A program made the position numbers and the translations under genes. Shown here in pieces: positions 8,336 to 17,100 of a DNA stretch of 29,801 nucleotides. The notes under the pieces were generated by a model. The model saw only the letters and a list, made by a program, of their open reading frames with translations, ran no database searches and was not told the DNA's origin. Source of the DNA: an uncultured Lachnospiraceae bacterium (GTDB taxonomy: Bacteria; Bacillota; Clostridia; Lachnospirales; Lachnospiraceae); the NCBI GenBank assembly GCA_910588775.1, contig CAJURH010000017.1, positions 1-29,801 of the forward strand, written 5' to 3'. Within the stretch, counting starts at the first letter, position 1. The number at the start of each line of letters is the position of its first letter.

Positions 8336-8380
8336 AAATACTGCACAAAAATACCTTGTAATATTTAGGAAATTTTGCGG

Positions 8381-8418
8381 GTTGTACAAAAAAGTGGTTG
8401 CTTTATAATTAATACAAC
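8381..8418 (+). promoter_or_regulatory. Promoter and candidate operator of SDR/ABC operon
   Basis: TTGTAC (8382-8387) and TATAAT (8404-8409) are 16 bp apart. They lie inside an inverted repeat GTTGTA (8381-8386) / TACAAC (8413-8418) whose half-sites are 32 bp apart centre to centre. A second small inverted repeat, GTTTT-CT-AAAAC, is at 8447-8458 between promoter and gene. Either could be the ROK operator; this is inference. Confidence 0.5.
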
Positions 8419-8479
8419 TATATTTATAAAATTAGTTTACAAAATGGTTTTCTAAAACAGGATCAAGGGAGGAAAGATA

Positions 8480-9256
8480 ATGGGAATTATTGAGAAAATG
8501 AGACTGGACGGCAGAGCGATTTTTGTAACTGGAGGAGCCAGAGGAATTGGAAAAAGCGTGGCTACGGCTTTTGCGGAAGCCGGGGCGGATCTGGCCATTG
8601 TGGATGTGGACATTGAAGAGGCCAAGAAGACGGCCAAAGAATTGGAGGACAACAATGGCGTGAAGGCTATCGCCATCCAGACGGACGTCACCAGTCCGGA
8701 ACAGGTGGATGCCATGGTGAAAGAAGTGGTGGACACTTATGGCAAACTGGACGCGGCTTTTTGCAACGCCGGAATCTGCATCAACGTGGCTGCTGACGAG
8801 ATGTCTTTTGAACAGTGGAAAAAAGTAATTGATATAAATTTGACAGGTGTATTCCTGACGGCTCAGGCGGCGGGCAAACAGATGCTGAAACAGGGCAAAG
8901 GCTCCATTATCAACACAGCGTCCATGTCTGGTCATATTGTAAATGTGCCCCAGCCGCAATGCGCGTATAACGCATCCAAGGCAGGCGTGATTCAGCTTAC
9001 CAAGTCCATGGCCATCGAGTGGGCGGACAAGGGCGTTCGGGTCAACAGCATCAGTCCGGGATACATCGGCACAGAACTGATTACCAATGATAAGAACCTG
9101 ACTTCTCTGATTGAGCAGTGGAACGCAATGGCTCCTATGCACAGACTTGGTAAACCAGAAGAGTTGCAGTCCATCTGTGTATATCTGGCCGGCGATACCA
9201 GCAGTTTCACCACAGGCTCTGATTTCATCGTAGACGGAGCGTTCACCTGCTTCTAA
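8480..9256 (+). CDS. SDR family NAD(P)-dependent oxidoreductase, probably polyol/sugar
   Basis: A 258-residue classical short-chain dehydrogenase. The cofactor motif TGGARGIG is at residues 17-24, NAG at 96-98, N120 in DINLTG, catalytic S148 in NTAS, and Y163-x3-K167 in AYNASK. D41 and D43 after the second beta strand (AIVDVD) favour NAD over NADP. Overall look is like polyol or ketose reductases (sorbitol, arabinitol, xylulose types), but substrate cannot be fixed. GGGAGG precedes the ATG. It is the first gene of the operon with the ABC importer, so it probably oxidises the imported polyol to a ketose or reduces the reverse. Confidence 0.88.
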   Translation: MGIIEKMRLDGRAIFVTGGARGIGKSVATAFAEAGADLAIVDVDIEEAKKTAKELEDNNGVKAIAIQTDVTSPEQVDAMVKEVVDTYGKLDAAFCNAGICINVAADEMSFEQWKKVIDINLTGVFLTAQAAGKQMLKQGKGSIINTASMSGHIVNVPQPQCAYNASKAGVIQLTKSMAIEWADKGVRVNSISPGYIGTELITNDKNLTSLIEQWNAMAPMHRLGKPEELQSICVYLAGDTSSFTTGSDFIVDGAFTCF

Positions 9257-9271
9257 AAGCAGATAAAACCG

Positions 9272-9291
9272 ATAGCTAATAGCCAAGCTAT
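9272..9291 (+). other. Small intercistronic inverted repeat
   Basis: ATAGCT (9272-9277) and AGCTAT (9286-9291) can form a 6-bp stem with an 8-nt loop between the SDR and binding-protein genes. No T-run follows, so it is not a terminator; it may be a processing or stability element. Confidence 0.3.
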
Positions 9292-9328
9292 AAAACATAA
9301 ATTTACATTAATAAAGGGAGGAAAATTT

Positions 9329-10372
9329 ATGAAGAAAAAAATCTTATGCGCAATCCTCTGCGCAGCAATGGCTGTAACTATGTTGGCAGGCTGTTCAAAC
9401 GGCGGTGGTTCCAGTGACTCCGGCGGCTCCAGCGCGAAAACAGAAGAGGGTGGCTCTGAAGAGGCTTCCGGCGATGTGAAAATCGGCATCACCATCCAGG
9501 ACTTGAAGAACGATTACTGGGCAGGCGTTATGGGTAAGCTGGAAGAGCTGATGAAAGCAAAAGGCTATGACTACACACTGATTGATTGTGAAGACAACTC
9601 AGCTACACAGATCAGCCAGATCGAGAACTTTATTTCATCCGGCTGTAATCTGATCATGGTTCATCCTTCAGACGCAGAAGCTGTGGAAACCGTGTGCGGC
9701 GAAGCATTGGATGCAGGCATCAAAGTTATGTGCTGGGACGACCCTATGAAGAACACAACGGCAAACTGGGTGTTGGACAACACAGCTCTTGGTAACGACA
9801 TTGGTAAAGCAGCCGCTGAATTTATCAATGAACATTATACAAAAGATGAGCCAGCGGAAGTATGCGTAATCGGATATCCTTCCACAAAGGTTCTGTTGGA
9901 AAGACAGAACGGTATCGAAGCTGGTCTGGAAGAAAACTGTGAAGAAGGCAACTACAAAATCGTAGCGGAGATCGACGGTCTTCTGGCAAACGAAGCGCAG
10001 GCCAACGTTGAGACAACTCTTTCCGCACATCCGGATTGTGGCGTTTATGTAGGCGTAGGCGCTGGCGCAATGATCGGTTCAAACGAAGCTCTTCTGCAGA
10101 AATTTGGCGGCGCTGGCAAAATTCCGGAAAACGTAGGCGTTATTACAACAGACGTTACGCCACAGCAGTTGGAATCTCTTGCAGCAGGCGACCAGGCAGT
10201 TCGCGCAATCGTTGGTTTCGAAGGCTCCAGCACAGATACAGCTCAGGCTTGTCTGGATATGTTTGATTCCATTTTGGCAGGGGATGATTTCTCTGGCGAC
10301 AAACATGACGTTTACAGGGTAACTGGCCCAATCACTGCGGACAACGTAGAAGAGATTCAGGCAGGTATGTAA
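9329..10372 (+). CDS. Sugar ABC transporter substrate-binding lipoprotein (RbsB-like)
   Basis: A 347-residue extracellular lipoprotein that captures the substrate for the adjoining importer. The signal peptide KKKILCAILCAAMAVTM ends at a lipobox L19-A20-G21-C22, followed by a Gly/Ser/Glu-rich tether (23-48). The mature part is a Peripla_BP_4 fold like RbsB: DVKIGITIQDLKNDYWAGV at the start, then CEDNSATQISQIENFIS and VGVITTDVTPQQLESLAAG. AAAGGGAGG precedes the ATG. Codon use appears more biased than in neighbours, as expected for an abundantly made binding protein. A hairpin between this gene and the ATPase may raise its relative mRNA level. Confidence 0.92.
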   Translation: MKKKILCAILCAAMAVTMLAGCSNGGGSSDSGGSSAKTEEGGSEEASGDVKIGITIQDLKNDYWAGVMGKLEELMKAKGYDYTLIDCEDNSATQISQIENFISSGCNLIMVHPSDAEAVETVCGEALDAGIKVMCWDDPMKNTTANWVLDNTALGNDIGKAAAEFINEHYTKDEPAEVCVIGYPSTKVLLERQNGIEAGLEENCEEGNYKIVAEIDGLLANEAQANVETTLSAHPDCGVYVGVGAGAMIGSNEALLQKFGGAGKIPENVGVITTDVTPQQLESLAAGDQAVRAIVGFEGSSTDTAQACLDMFDSILAGDDFSGDKHDVYRVTGPITADNVEEIQAGM

Positions 10373-10403
10373 AGAAAACAGACATTTAAGGTGAATAAAA
10401 CAT

Positions 10404-10432
10404 AGAGGCGGTCCATAAGTTTGGCCGCCTCT
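10404..10432 (+). other. Intercistronic hairpin between binding-protein and ATPase genes
   Basis: AGAGGCGG (10404-10411) pairs perfectly with CCGCCTCT (10425-10432), and an inner CC/GG pair can extend the stem past a bulge. There is no T-run after it, so it should not terminate fully. Such hairpins after binding-protein genes commonly protect the upstream mRNA and lower downstream expression. Confidence 0.6.
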
Positions 10433-10470
10433 AAGAATAATAGGAAATATATGGCCACGGGGGGAAAAAT

Positions 10471-11979
10471 ATGAGCGAAGATTATGTATTACAATTACAG
10501 CATATAAGAAAAGAATACCCGGGTGTTGTGGCGCTGAAAGACGTTACATTGGAACTGAAGAAGGGCGAGATTCTGGCGCTGATTGGAGAAAACGGGGCTG
10601 GAAAATCCACCTTGATCAAATGCTGTTCAGGGGCGGTAATTCCCACTTCAGGAAAGATTGTCGTAAATGGCAAAGAATTCACCAGTATGACGCCTCAGCT
10701 TGCGGCAGAAAATGGAATTGCGATTATCTATCAAGAATTTAATAATGTAAAAGAATTGTCAGCGGCAGAGAACCTGTTTTTGGGGAGGCCCATTCGAAAG
10801 GGCATCGTAGTCGATAAGAAAGCAATGGAAGAGGAAGCGGCCAAAGCGTTTGACCAGCTTCACATTAAGATAGATCCGAAAGCTTTGATGAAAAACCTTA
10901 CGGTCGGATATCAGCAGATGGTGGAGATTGCTAAGGCAATCCAGCAGAATGCAAAGATATTGATTATGGATGAACCTTCCGCGCCCTTGACCAGCGCTGA
11001 AGTGGAGAGCATGTTCGCGGTAGTGGAACGTCTGCGCAAAGAAGGGATATCGATTATCTACATATCCCACAGGTTGGAAGAAATATATCGTCTGTCAGAC
11101 CGGATTTTGGTTATGCGAGATGGAGAGTATATAAAGACGTTAATAACAAAAGATAGCCAGGTTCAGGAACTGATTCAGCTTATGGTGGGGCGTGAACTGA
11201 CAGAGACGTATCCGCCCAGAGGAGACTGCATTGACAAAAATGAAGTGGTGCTGGAGCTGAAAAATGTTACAGGAAATGGTGACAAAGACATCAGCCTGAA
11301 GCTTCACAAAGGAGAAATTCTCGGTTTAGGCGGGCTGGTGGGCGCAGGGCGTACAGAGCTTGCGGAAATGATCTTCGGGGCGGCGGCAAAACAGTCCGGG
11401 CAGATGATTTTCAAAGGAAAAGAAATCAATCCGAAAAGCCCAAGGGAAGCCATAGACTTGGGAATTGCGCTGGTGCCTGAGGACAGGAAGCGCCACGGCG
11501 CCATGCTTGGTATATCCATTAAGAACAATATCAATATGCCGATTTATGAGAAAAACTCCACGTTAAGCGTGATTAATTCAAAACTTGAGATGGAAATTGC
11601 CGAGAAGTATCGGGACAGTATGGCGATTAAGACTCCGACGCTGCATCAGCTTGTGAAAAACCTAAGCGGTGGAAACCAACAGAAAGTAATTCTGGGAAGA
11701 TGGCTGGCGGCAGATTCTGAGCTGATTATCTTCGATGAACCCACCAGGGGTATTGACATCGGCGCCAAATACGAGATTTACAAACTGATGAATGATTTGG
11801 TGGAAAAAGAGGGCAAAGCGCTTCTGATGATTTCTTCCGAGATGGAGGAGCTGATGGGCATGTCGGACAGAATTATTGTGCTGGCGGAAGGTGAGAAGAC
11901 CGGAGAATTGGAAAAGGGTGAATTCAGCCAGGAGACAATCATGGCATATGCATCCGCAGCAAATATTGAGGAGGGTTAA
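10471..11979 (+). CDS. Sugar ABC transporter ATP-binding protein, two NBDs (RbsA/MglA-like)
   Basis: A 502-residue cytosolic ATPase with two fused nucleotide-binding domains that drives uptake. NBD1 (about 5-240) has Walker A GENGAGKS at 39-46, a signature-like LTVGYQQMVEIAKAI and Walker B ILIMDEPSAPLT. NBD2 (about 252-500) has a degenerate P-loop (GGLVGAGRTELAE), signature NLSGGNQQKV and Walker B LIIFDEPTRGIDIG, as usual for the RbsA/MglA/XylG class. Length fits the family. GGGG lies ahead of the ATG. It is six bases upstream of the permease gene. Confidence 0.94.
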   Translation: MSEDYVLQLQHIRKEYPGVVALKDVTLELKKGEILALIGENGAGKSTLIKCCSGAVIPTSGKIVVNGKEFTSMTPQLAAENGIAIIYQEFNNVKELSAAENLFLGRPIRKGIVVDKKAMEEEAAKAFDQLHIKIDPKALMKNLTVGYQQMVEIAKAIQQNAKILIMDEPSAPLTSAEVESMFAVVERLRKEGISIIYISHRLEEIYRLSDRILVMRDGEYIKTLITKDSQVQELIQLMVGRELTETYPPRGDCIDKNEVVLELKNVTGNGDKDISLKLHKGEILGLGGLVGAGRTELAEMIFGAAAKQSGQMIFKGKEINPKSPREAIDLGIALVPEDRKRHGAMLGISIKNNINMPIYEKNSTLSVINSKLEMEIAEKYRDSMAIKTPTLHQLVKNLSGGNQQKVILGRWLAADSELIIFDEPTRGIDIGAKYEIYKLMNDLVEKEGKALLMISSEMEELMGMSDRIIVLAEGEKTGELEKGEFSQETIMAYASAANIEEG

Positions 11980-11985
11980 AGCCAT

Positions 11986-12936
11986 ATGAAAGAGAATAAA
12001 ATAGCATATCAGTTGAAAGATAAGGCGATTTGGGTTGTATTTATCGTGCTCGTTCTTGCATTCACAATCGCAAATCCCAGATTTATAAATCCAAACAACT
12101 TATTTATGATGATTCGTCAGGTGTCCTTCTACGGGATTGCCTCCATCGGTATGACATTCGTAATCCTTTTGGGCGATATCGACTTGTCAACCGGTACGAT
12201 TATTTCATTTGTAAACATTATTTGCGCTTATTTTATGGTAAATATGGGAATGCCCATGTTGGTTGCCATTCTTCTGACGCTGGCCATCTCTACGCTGATT
12301 GGCGTACTGAATGGATTCATGGTATCGACCATTGGCATTCCGGCGCTGATTGCGACTTTTGCAACGCAGACGGCGTTCTTGGGACTGACATACATCATCT
12401 GTGGCGGTCTTCCCATCAATGGATTTACAGAGAGCTTTAAGGTAATTGGTCAGGCATATGTGTGGATCATTCCGGTTCCTGTTATCATCATGGCCGTATG
12501 CTTCGCGCTGGGTTCCTTTATTTTAAATAAAACATATTTTGGACGCTATTTCTACGCAGTGGGCGGAAATGTGGAAGCTGCAAAATTATCCGGTATCCGT
12601 GTAAGCAGAATCAAATATCTGGTATTCGCGCTGTCTGGCTTTTTTGCAGGACTGGCAGGACTGGTTATCCTGTCCCGTACCAATTCCGGTATGGCAAATG
12701 CTGGTGACGGATATGAATTTGACGTAATCACCTGCGTGGTATTGGGTGGCGTTTCCGTAACAGGCGGTTATGGTAAAATGTCTGGCGTTGTGGCAGGTAC
12801 ATTTATCATCGGCGCGTTGAAAAACGGCATGGTGCTTATGAACATCAATTCTTATGTGCAGAACATTGTAATGGGCGTTGTGCTTGCGCTGGCCGTTGGA
12901 TTTGACTGTATTCAGAAGAGAAAACAGGCGAACTAA
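11986..12936 (+). CDS. Sugar ABC transporter permease (RbsC-like)
   Basis: A 316-residue polytopic membrane protein of the BPD_transp_2 family that forms the transport channel, probably as a homodimer. Hydrophobic segments begin at about residue 15. FVILLGDIDLSTGTIISF, GRYFYAVGGNVEAAKLSGIRV and LGGVSVTGGYGKMSG are the conserved RbsC family stretches. GAGGAGG lies just upstream, inside the end of the ATPase gene. It is the last gene before a strong terminator, so the importer operon has a single permease. Confidence 0.93.
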   Translation: MKENKIAYQLKDKAIWVVFIVLVLAFTIANPRFINPNNLFMMIRQVSFYGIASIGMTFVILLGDIDLSTGTIISFVNIICAYFMVNMGMPMLVAILLTLAISTLIGVLNGFMVSTIGIPALIATFATQTAFLGLTYIICGGLPINGFTESFKVIGQAYVWIIPVPVIIMAVCFALGSFILNKTYFGRYFYAVGGNVEAAKLSGIRVSRIKYLVFALSGFFAGLAGLVILSRTNSGMANAGDGYEFDVITCVVLGGVSVTGGYGKMSGVVAGTFIIGALKNGMVLMNINSYVQNIVMGVVLALAVGFDCIQKRKQAN

Positions 12937-12977
12937 GGCGCCAATGGACGCTGTACTTAGAATTATAGAAAGTTTTG

Positions 12978-13014
12978 GAATCCCAGTGAGAGAGCTGGGA
13001 TTCTTTTTATTTTT
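12978..13014 (+). terminator. Intrinsic terminator of SDR/ABC operon
   Basis: GAATCCCAG (12978-12986) pairs with CTGGGATTC (12995-13003), an 8-nt loop between, and is followed by TTTTTATTTTT. This is a textbook rho-independent terminator. Confidence 0.92.
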
Positions 13015-13136
13015 CAACTCAACCATAGGTTGAAAAGACTTGATAAATTCTCTTGTTTTGTTATTGCCGCAAGGCTTAGGTTCGTGCTAACATAAAGTCA
13101 GAAAGCCGCAGAAAGAAAAGAAGGAGGCGTTTCCTT

Positions 13137-14387
13137 ATGCTTAACAGTGAGAAGGTTGGCCATTTCATCATGAGCAGGCGTAAGCAGCTTGGATACACCC
13201 AGCAGCAGCTTGCCCAGAAGCTAAACATTTCTTTTCAGGCAGTGTCCAAGTGGGAAAATGGAACCGCATATCCCAATATCGAGGTATTGAAAGACCTGGC
13301 GATTGTGCTGGGCATATCCGTGGATGAGATATTGACTGGCAGTGAAAAAGAGACGGAGGGCTTGTCCTACAGCAAAGCGGGCATTGACAATGCCTATACA
13401 GACGCCATAAAAAGAGGGATGGCAAAATATATGCAGACCAGTGATAAACGCGTCTTAAATGGCATAGGGGCATTCGCTTCCTTATACGATATTCATTTTC
13501 CAGAATTAAAAAACCCCGTCTTGGTGTTAAAATCCGAAGAGCCAGGGTCCAAGCAAAAGCTGGCCAGGGAATACGGTTATACAGAATCCATCGGCTATGA
13601 TTTGATCAACCATCTGGTAAACGACGTTGCCGTTATGGGAGCCAAGCCGCTTGCGGCGCTGGACACGATTGTATGTGGGAATGCGGAGAAGGACACCATT
13701 CAGACATTCGTAAAAGGAATATCGGAAGCCTGCAAATTCAATGAATGCTCGCTGGTAGGCGGAGAGACGTCCATCCAGCCGCTGGTGGTGAAGTCGGGTA
13801 TTTATGTGCTGACGGCAAGCATTGTGGGTATTGTGGAGAAATCCAGGATCATTGACGGTTCCGCCATAGCCAAGGGAGACGCTGTCCTGGCGGTGGCCTC
13901 CAACGGCTTGCATACCAATGGGTATTCGCTGGTGCGTCTGCTGATGGATAAGATGCCCCAGATAAAACTGGATAAAATAGACGGTTTAACTTTTATAGAA
14001 CAGATTATGAAACCCCATACCCCTTATTACAGGGCCATTAAAGACTTACTTGGCAGAGACCTTCTACATGGGATGGCGCATATTACCGGCGGCGGACTCG
14101 AAGGCAATATAAGCGGGGTCATACCGGATGGATTAAGCGCCCACATTGATTTATCGAGGATAAAGATATTGAATGTGTTCAAATACATTCGCCAAAACGG
14201 CAGTATACGCGACGAAGAAATGCTGCGGACATTTAACTGCGGAGTGGGGCTTGTCCTGATTGTAGCCCAGAAGGATAAAGATATGGTTATGAGACATATC
14301 AATCAATTCTATGGGTGCTATGAAATCGGACAGATAGACAGCGGGAAAAACAGGATTGTGTTTGAAAAGCATATAGATTGGCTGTAA
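13137..14387 (+). CDS. HTH-XRE domain fused to PurM-like (AIR synthetase) domain
   Basis: A 416-residue fusion. Residues about 7-66 are a Cro/C1-type helix-turn-helix (YTQQQLAQKLNISFQAVSKWENG). Residues about 77-412 match phosphoribosylformylglycinamidine cyclo-ligase: SYSKAGID, IGYDLINHLVNDVAVMGAKPL, SLVGGET, SNGLHTNGYSLVRLL, HITGGGLEGNISGV and FNCGVGLVL. The ATP/metal segment that normally reads TDGVGTK is SEEPGSK (133-139), and GGETAEMP has become GGETSIQP, so catalysis may be lost or changed. A weak promoter-like pair (TTGCCG 13064-13069, TAACAT 13088-13093, 18-bp spacer) lies upstream, and GGAGG precedes the ATG. It stands alone between the importer and kinase operons. A nucleotide-sensing regulator is a plausible role. 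Confidence 0.85.
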   Translation: MLNSEKVGHFIMSRRKQLGYTQQQLAQKLNISFQAVSKWENGTAYPNIEVLKDLAIVLGISVDEILTGSEKETEGLSYSKAGIDNAYTDAIKRGMAKYMQTSDKRVLNGIGAFASLYDIHFPELKNPVLVLKSEEPGSKQKLAREYGYTESIGYDLINHLVNDVAVMGAKPLAALDTIVCGNAEKDTIQTFVKGISEACKFNECSLVGGETSIQPLVVKSGIYVLTASIVGIVEKSRIIDGSAIAKGDAVLAVASNGLHTNGYSLVRLLMDKMPQIKLDKIDGLTFIEQIMKPHTPYYRAIKDLLGRDLLHGMAHITGGGLEGNISGVIPDGLSAHIDLSRIKILNVFKYIRQNGSIRDEEMLRTFNCGVGLVLIVAQKDKDMVMRHINQFYGCYEIGQIDSGKNRIVFEKHIDWL

Positions 14388-14415
14388 TTGCTGGGATAAT
14401 TTATTCCTAATATTA

Positions 14416-14444
14416 TTTACAAATGTCCCAGAGGCGGGTAATAT
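14416..14444 (+). promoter_or_regulatory. Promoter of kinase/dehydrogenase operon
   Basis: TTTACA (14416-14421) and TAATAT (14439-14444) are 17 bp apart, about 45 bp upstream of the kinase start. An inverted repeat CTGGGA (14391-14396) / TCCCAG (14426-14431) overlaps the spacer and could be an operator. Confidence 0.6.
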
Positions 14445-14489
14445 ATGTGTAAGAATTGGAGTATGAACAAAGCATGAATGGAGGCGGGT

Positions 14490-16010
14490 ATGGATCTGTT
14501 ATTGGGAATTGATGTGGGGACAAGTTCCTGTAAAATCGCTTTTTTTCAAAAGGATGGGACCGTGGCGGCAGCGGGCACAGGCAAATATCCCATCTACCAT
14601 CCCAAGCCGGGCTGGGCGGAGCAGTCGCCCCAGGACTGGTGGACGGCTGTTTGTGAAACCACCAGGCGGCTGCTGGAGGAAAACAACATTTCTCCAGGAG
14701 ATGTGAAGGGCATTGGCGTGGATGGAATGAGCTGGGCGGCGGTGGCCGTTGACCGGGAAGGAAATGTTCTGGCCAACACGCCCTTGTGGATGGATGTCAG
14801 AGCCAACGAGATATGCGATGGGCTTCGGGCGCAGCATGGGGAGGATGTCTTTTTTCAGATGAGCGGCAATCCTCTGCAGCCCTTTTACACCACGGGGAAA
14901 ATCCTCTGGTATCGGGAAAATATGCCCCAGATATACCATAAGATTGATAAAATTTTGCAATGTAACAGTTTTCTGGCATACCGCCTCACAGGGGTGGCCA
15001 CCCAGGATGCGTCCCAGGGATATGGACTGCACTGTTTTGACATGAGGCGCGGAGTCTGGGATGAATCCATGCGGGAGAGACTGGAGATTCCGGCGCATTT
15101 CCTGCCGGAGATATATCCCTGCCACCAGATTGTGGGCGGCGTGACCAAAGAGGCGGCCAGACTTACCGGACTCTTAGAGGGCACGCCTGTGGTGGCCGGA
15201 GGGCTGGACGCGGCATGCAGCACATTGGGAGCCGGCGTTCTGCATGCGGGGGAAACGCAGGAACAAGGTGGCCAGGCCGGGGGCATGAGCGTTTGCACGG
15301 ATGCTTGCGCGGCGGACCCCAGGCTCATCTTAAGCCAGCACGTGGTTCCGGGGAAATGGCTGCTGCAGGGAGGCACCACCGGAGGCGGAAGCGTTATGCG
15401 CTGGTTTGAGCGGGAGTTTGCAGACTATGAGAGAGTCGCGGAAGCGGAAACGGGGAAATCTTCCCTGGATCAGCTAAACGATTTGGCCAGTCCCGTTCCA
15501 CCCGGCAGCGAGGGCCTGGTATTCCTGCCTTATATGGCGGGCGAACGCAGTCCCATTTGGGATGATCGCGCCAAAGGGGTCTATTACGGCATAGATTTCT
15601 CCAAGACGAAAGGGCATTTTGTCCGTGCGTCCATGGAGGGCGTGGCGTTCTCCCTGCGGCACAATCTGGAAGTGGCGGAAACCGCAGGCGCGAAAATAGA
15701 GGAGCTGCGGGCTGTGGGCGGATCGGCTAACTCTCTTTTGTGGACGCAGATGAAGGCGGACGTGACAGGCAAACGGATTGTGGCGCCATCTTCGGATACG
15801 GCCGCGGCCCTGGGAGCGGTGATTCTGGCAGGCGTAGGCGTGGGAATGTATAGCAGTTTCCAGGAGGCGGTGGATCTGACAGTGAAGATCAACCGGGTCC
15901 ATGAGCCGGACATGGAGAAACATGAACAGTACCAGAAATATTACGACATATATTTAGAGTTATATGAGAACTTAAAGGAATTGATGAGACAGACAGGAGG
16001 AAATCAATGA
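14490..16010 (+). CDS. FGGY family carbohydrate kinase (first paralogue)
   Basis: A 506-residue ATP-dependent sugar kinase of the FGGY family (xylulokinase-like), expected to phosphorylate a ketose or polyol. The N-terminal phosphate loop is LGIDVGTSSCK, and the catalytic base is probably D240 in AGGLDAACSTLGAG. The C-terminal domain has GGSANSLLWTQMKADVTGK and the adenosine-loop DTAAALGAVILAGVG. I chose the ATG at 14490 rather than 14478 because GGAGG (14480-14484) lies between them, five bases upstream of 14490. It overlaps the next gene by ATGA (16007-16010). It is a clear paralogue of the kinase at 19340-20851, with long identical blocks. Confidence 0.9.
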   Translation: MDLLLGIDVGTSSCKIAFFQKDGTVAAAGTGKYPIYHPKPGWAEQSPQDWWTAVCETTRRLLEENNISPGDVKGIGVDGMSWAAVAVDREGNVLANTPLWMDVRANEICDGLRAQHGEDVFFQMSGNPLQPFYTTGKILWYRENMPQIYHKIDKILQCNSFLAYRLTGVATQDASQGYGLHCFDMRRGVWDESMRERLEIPAHFLPEIYPCHQIVGGVTKEAARLTGLLEGTPVVAGGLDAACSTLGAGVLHAGETQEQGGQAGGMSVCTDACAADPRLILSQHVVPGKWLLQGGTTGGGSVMRWFEREFADYERVAEAETGKSSLDQLNDLASPVPPGSEGLVFLPYMAGERSPIWDDRAKGVYYGIDFSKTKGHFVRASMEGVAFSLRHNLEVAETAGAKIEELRAVGGSANSLLWTQMKADVTGKRIVAPSSDTAAALGAVILAGVGVGMYSSFQEAVDLTVKINRVHEPDMEKHEQYQKYYDIYLELYENLKELMRQTGGNQ

Positions 16011-17056
16011 AAGCGGGAGTCGTACATGCACGGGAAGACATACGGTATGAAGAAATCGAAAAACCAGCGCCAAAAAAAGGCCATGTGTTGATTAAAGTGA
16101 AATACACGGGAATCTGCGGGTCCGACGTGCCACGCGTAAACGGGGACGCGTGTCATTACTATCCAAACGTGCTGGGTCATGAATTTTCCGGGACGGTGGA
16201 GGAAGTGGGAGAAGGCGTCAGCCGCTTAAAACCGGGCGACCGGGTGGCGGGGGTTCCGCTGGTTCCCTGTATGGAATGCGAGGACTGCCAGAAGGGAAAC
16301 TATTCCCTGTGCAGACATTACAGTTTCATTGGGTCCCGTGAATTCGGAAGTTTTGCGGAATATGTGACAGCGCCAGAGGCCAACGCGGTGAAATTCGCGC
16401 CGGAAGTGTCCTTTGAACAGGGCGCGTTCTTCGAGCCGGCCACCGTGGCGCTTCACGGACTGGAGCGTCTTCCTTTTGAAGGCGGCAAAACTGTGGCCAT
16501 CTTAGGCGGCGGAACCATCGGCATGTTCGTCATGCAGTGGGCGAAGATTTTCGGGGCGAAGACGACCGTGGTTTTCGACATTGCGCCGGAGCGTCTGGAG
16601 CTGGGCAAAAGGCTGGGGGCTACCGCCGGGGTGAACACGCTGGATAAGGATTTTATGGACCAGGCCATGAAGCTCACCGATGGGAAAGGCTTCGACTATG
16701 TATACGAAACGGCGGGCAACACAGTCACCATGAAGATGGCTTTTGCACTGGCGGCCAACAAAGCCGGCGTGTGTTTCATCGGCACGCCCACCAAAGAGCT
16801 GAGCTTTAGTGTGGATGAGTGGGAAAATATGAACCGGAAAGAATTCAACCTGACGGGTTCCTGGATGTCTTACAGCGCGCCGTTTCCCGGCCACGAGTGG
16901 GAACTGACCTCCCATTATTTTAAGACAGGGGCGTTAAAATTCGATGAGTCATTTATTTTCCGGAAAATTCCGTTAAGCCAGATTGCAGACGCTTTTGAGC
17001 TTTATAAAACGCCAGGAGCGGTTAAAGGGAAAATATTAATCGACAGTGAACTATAA
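16007..17056 (+). CDS. Zn-dependent dehydrogenase, galactitol-1-phosphate 5-dehydrogenase-like
   Basis: A 349-residue medium-chain dehydrogenase. Catalytic zinc ligands are C37 (TGICGSD) and H58-E59 (GHEF); the structural zinc cysteines are C88, C91, C94 and C102. The Rossmann motif is AILGGGTIGM. HYYPNVLGHEFSG, the region around FIGSREFGSFAEYV, and especially GSWMSYSAPFPGHEWE closely match E. coli GatD, which oxidises galactitol 1-phosphate to tagatose 6-phosphate. The start codon overlaps the kinase stop by four bases, so kinase and dehydrogenase are made together. No PTS genes are present, so the phosphorylated substrate would have to come from the FGGY kinase. Exact polyol is unknown. Confidence 0.88.
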   Translation: MKAGVVHAREDIRYEEIEKPAPKKGHVLIKVKYTGICGSDVPRVNGDACHYYPNVLGHEFSGTVEEVGEGVSRLKPGDRVAGVPLVPCMECEDCQKGNYSLCRHYSFIGSREFGSFAEYVTAPEANAVKFAPEVSFEQGAFFEPATVALHGLERLPFEGGKTVAILGGGTIGMFVMQWAKIFGAKTTVVFDIAPERLELGKRLGATAGVNTLDKDFMDQAMKLTDGKGFDYVYETAGNTVTMKMAFALAANKAGVCFIGTPTKELSFSVDEWENMNRKEFNLTGSWMSYSAPFPGHEWELTSHYFKTGALKFDESFIFRKIPLSQIADAFELYKTPGAVKGKILIDSEL

Positions 17057-17100
17057 TTTCGATAATTGCCAAACTGTTTTCATATATTCCGGGTTTGTTC

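Noticed and set aside
8432..9298. 288-codon minus-strand open frame over the SDR gene
   Set aside because: Complement of a clear classical SDR with all catalytic motifs; the antisense product shows no motif.
14478..14489. Upstream ATG of the first FGGY kinase as start
   Set aside because: The GGAGG ribosome site lies between this ATG and the next one, and family members begin at the second.
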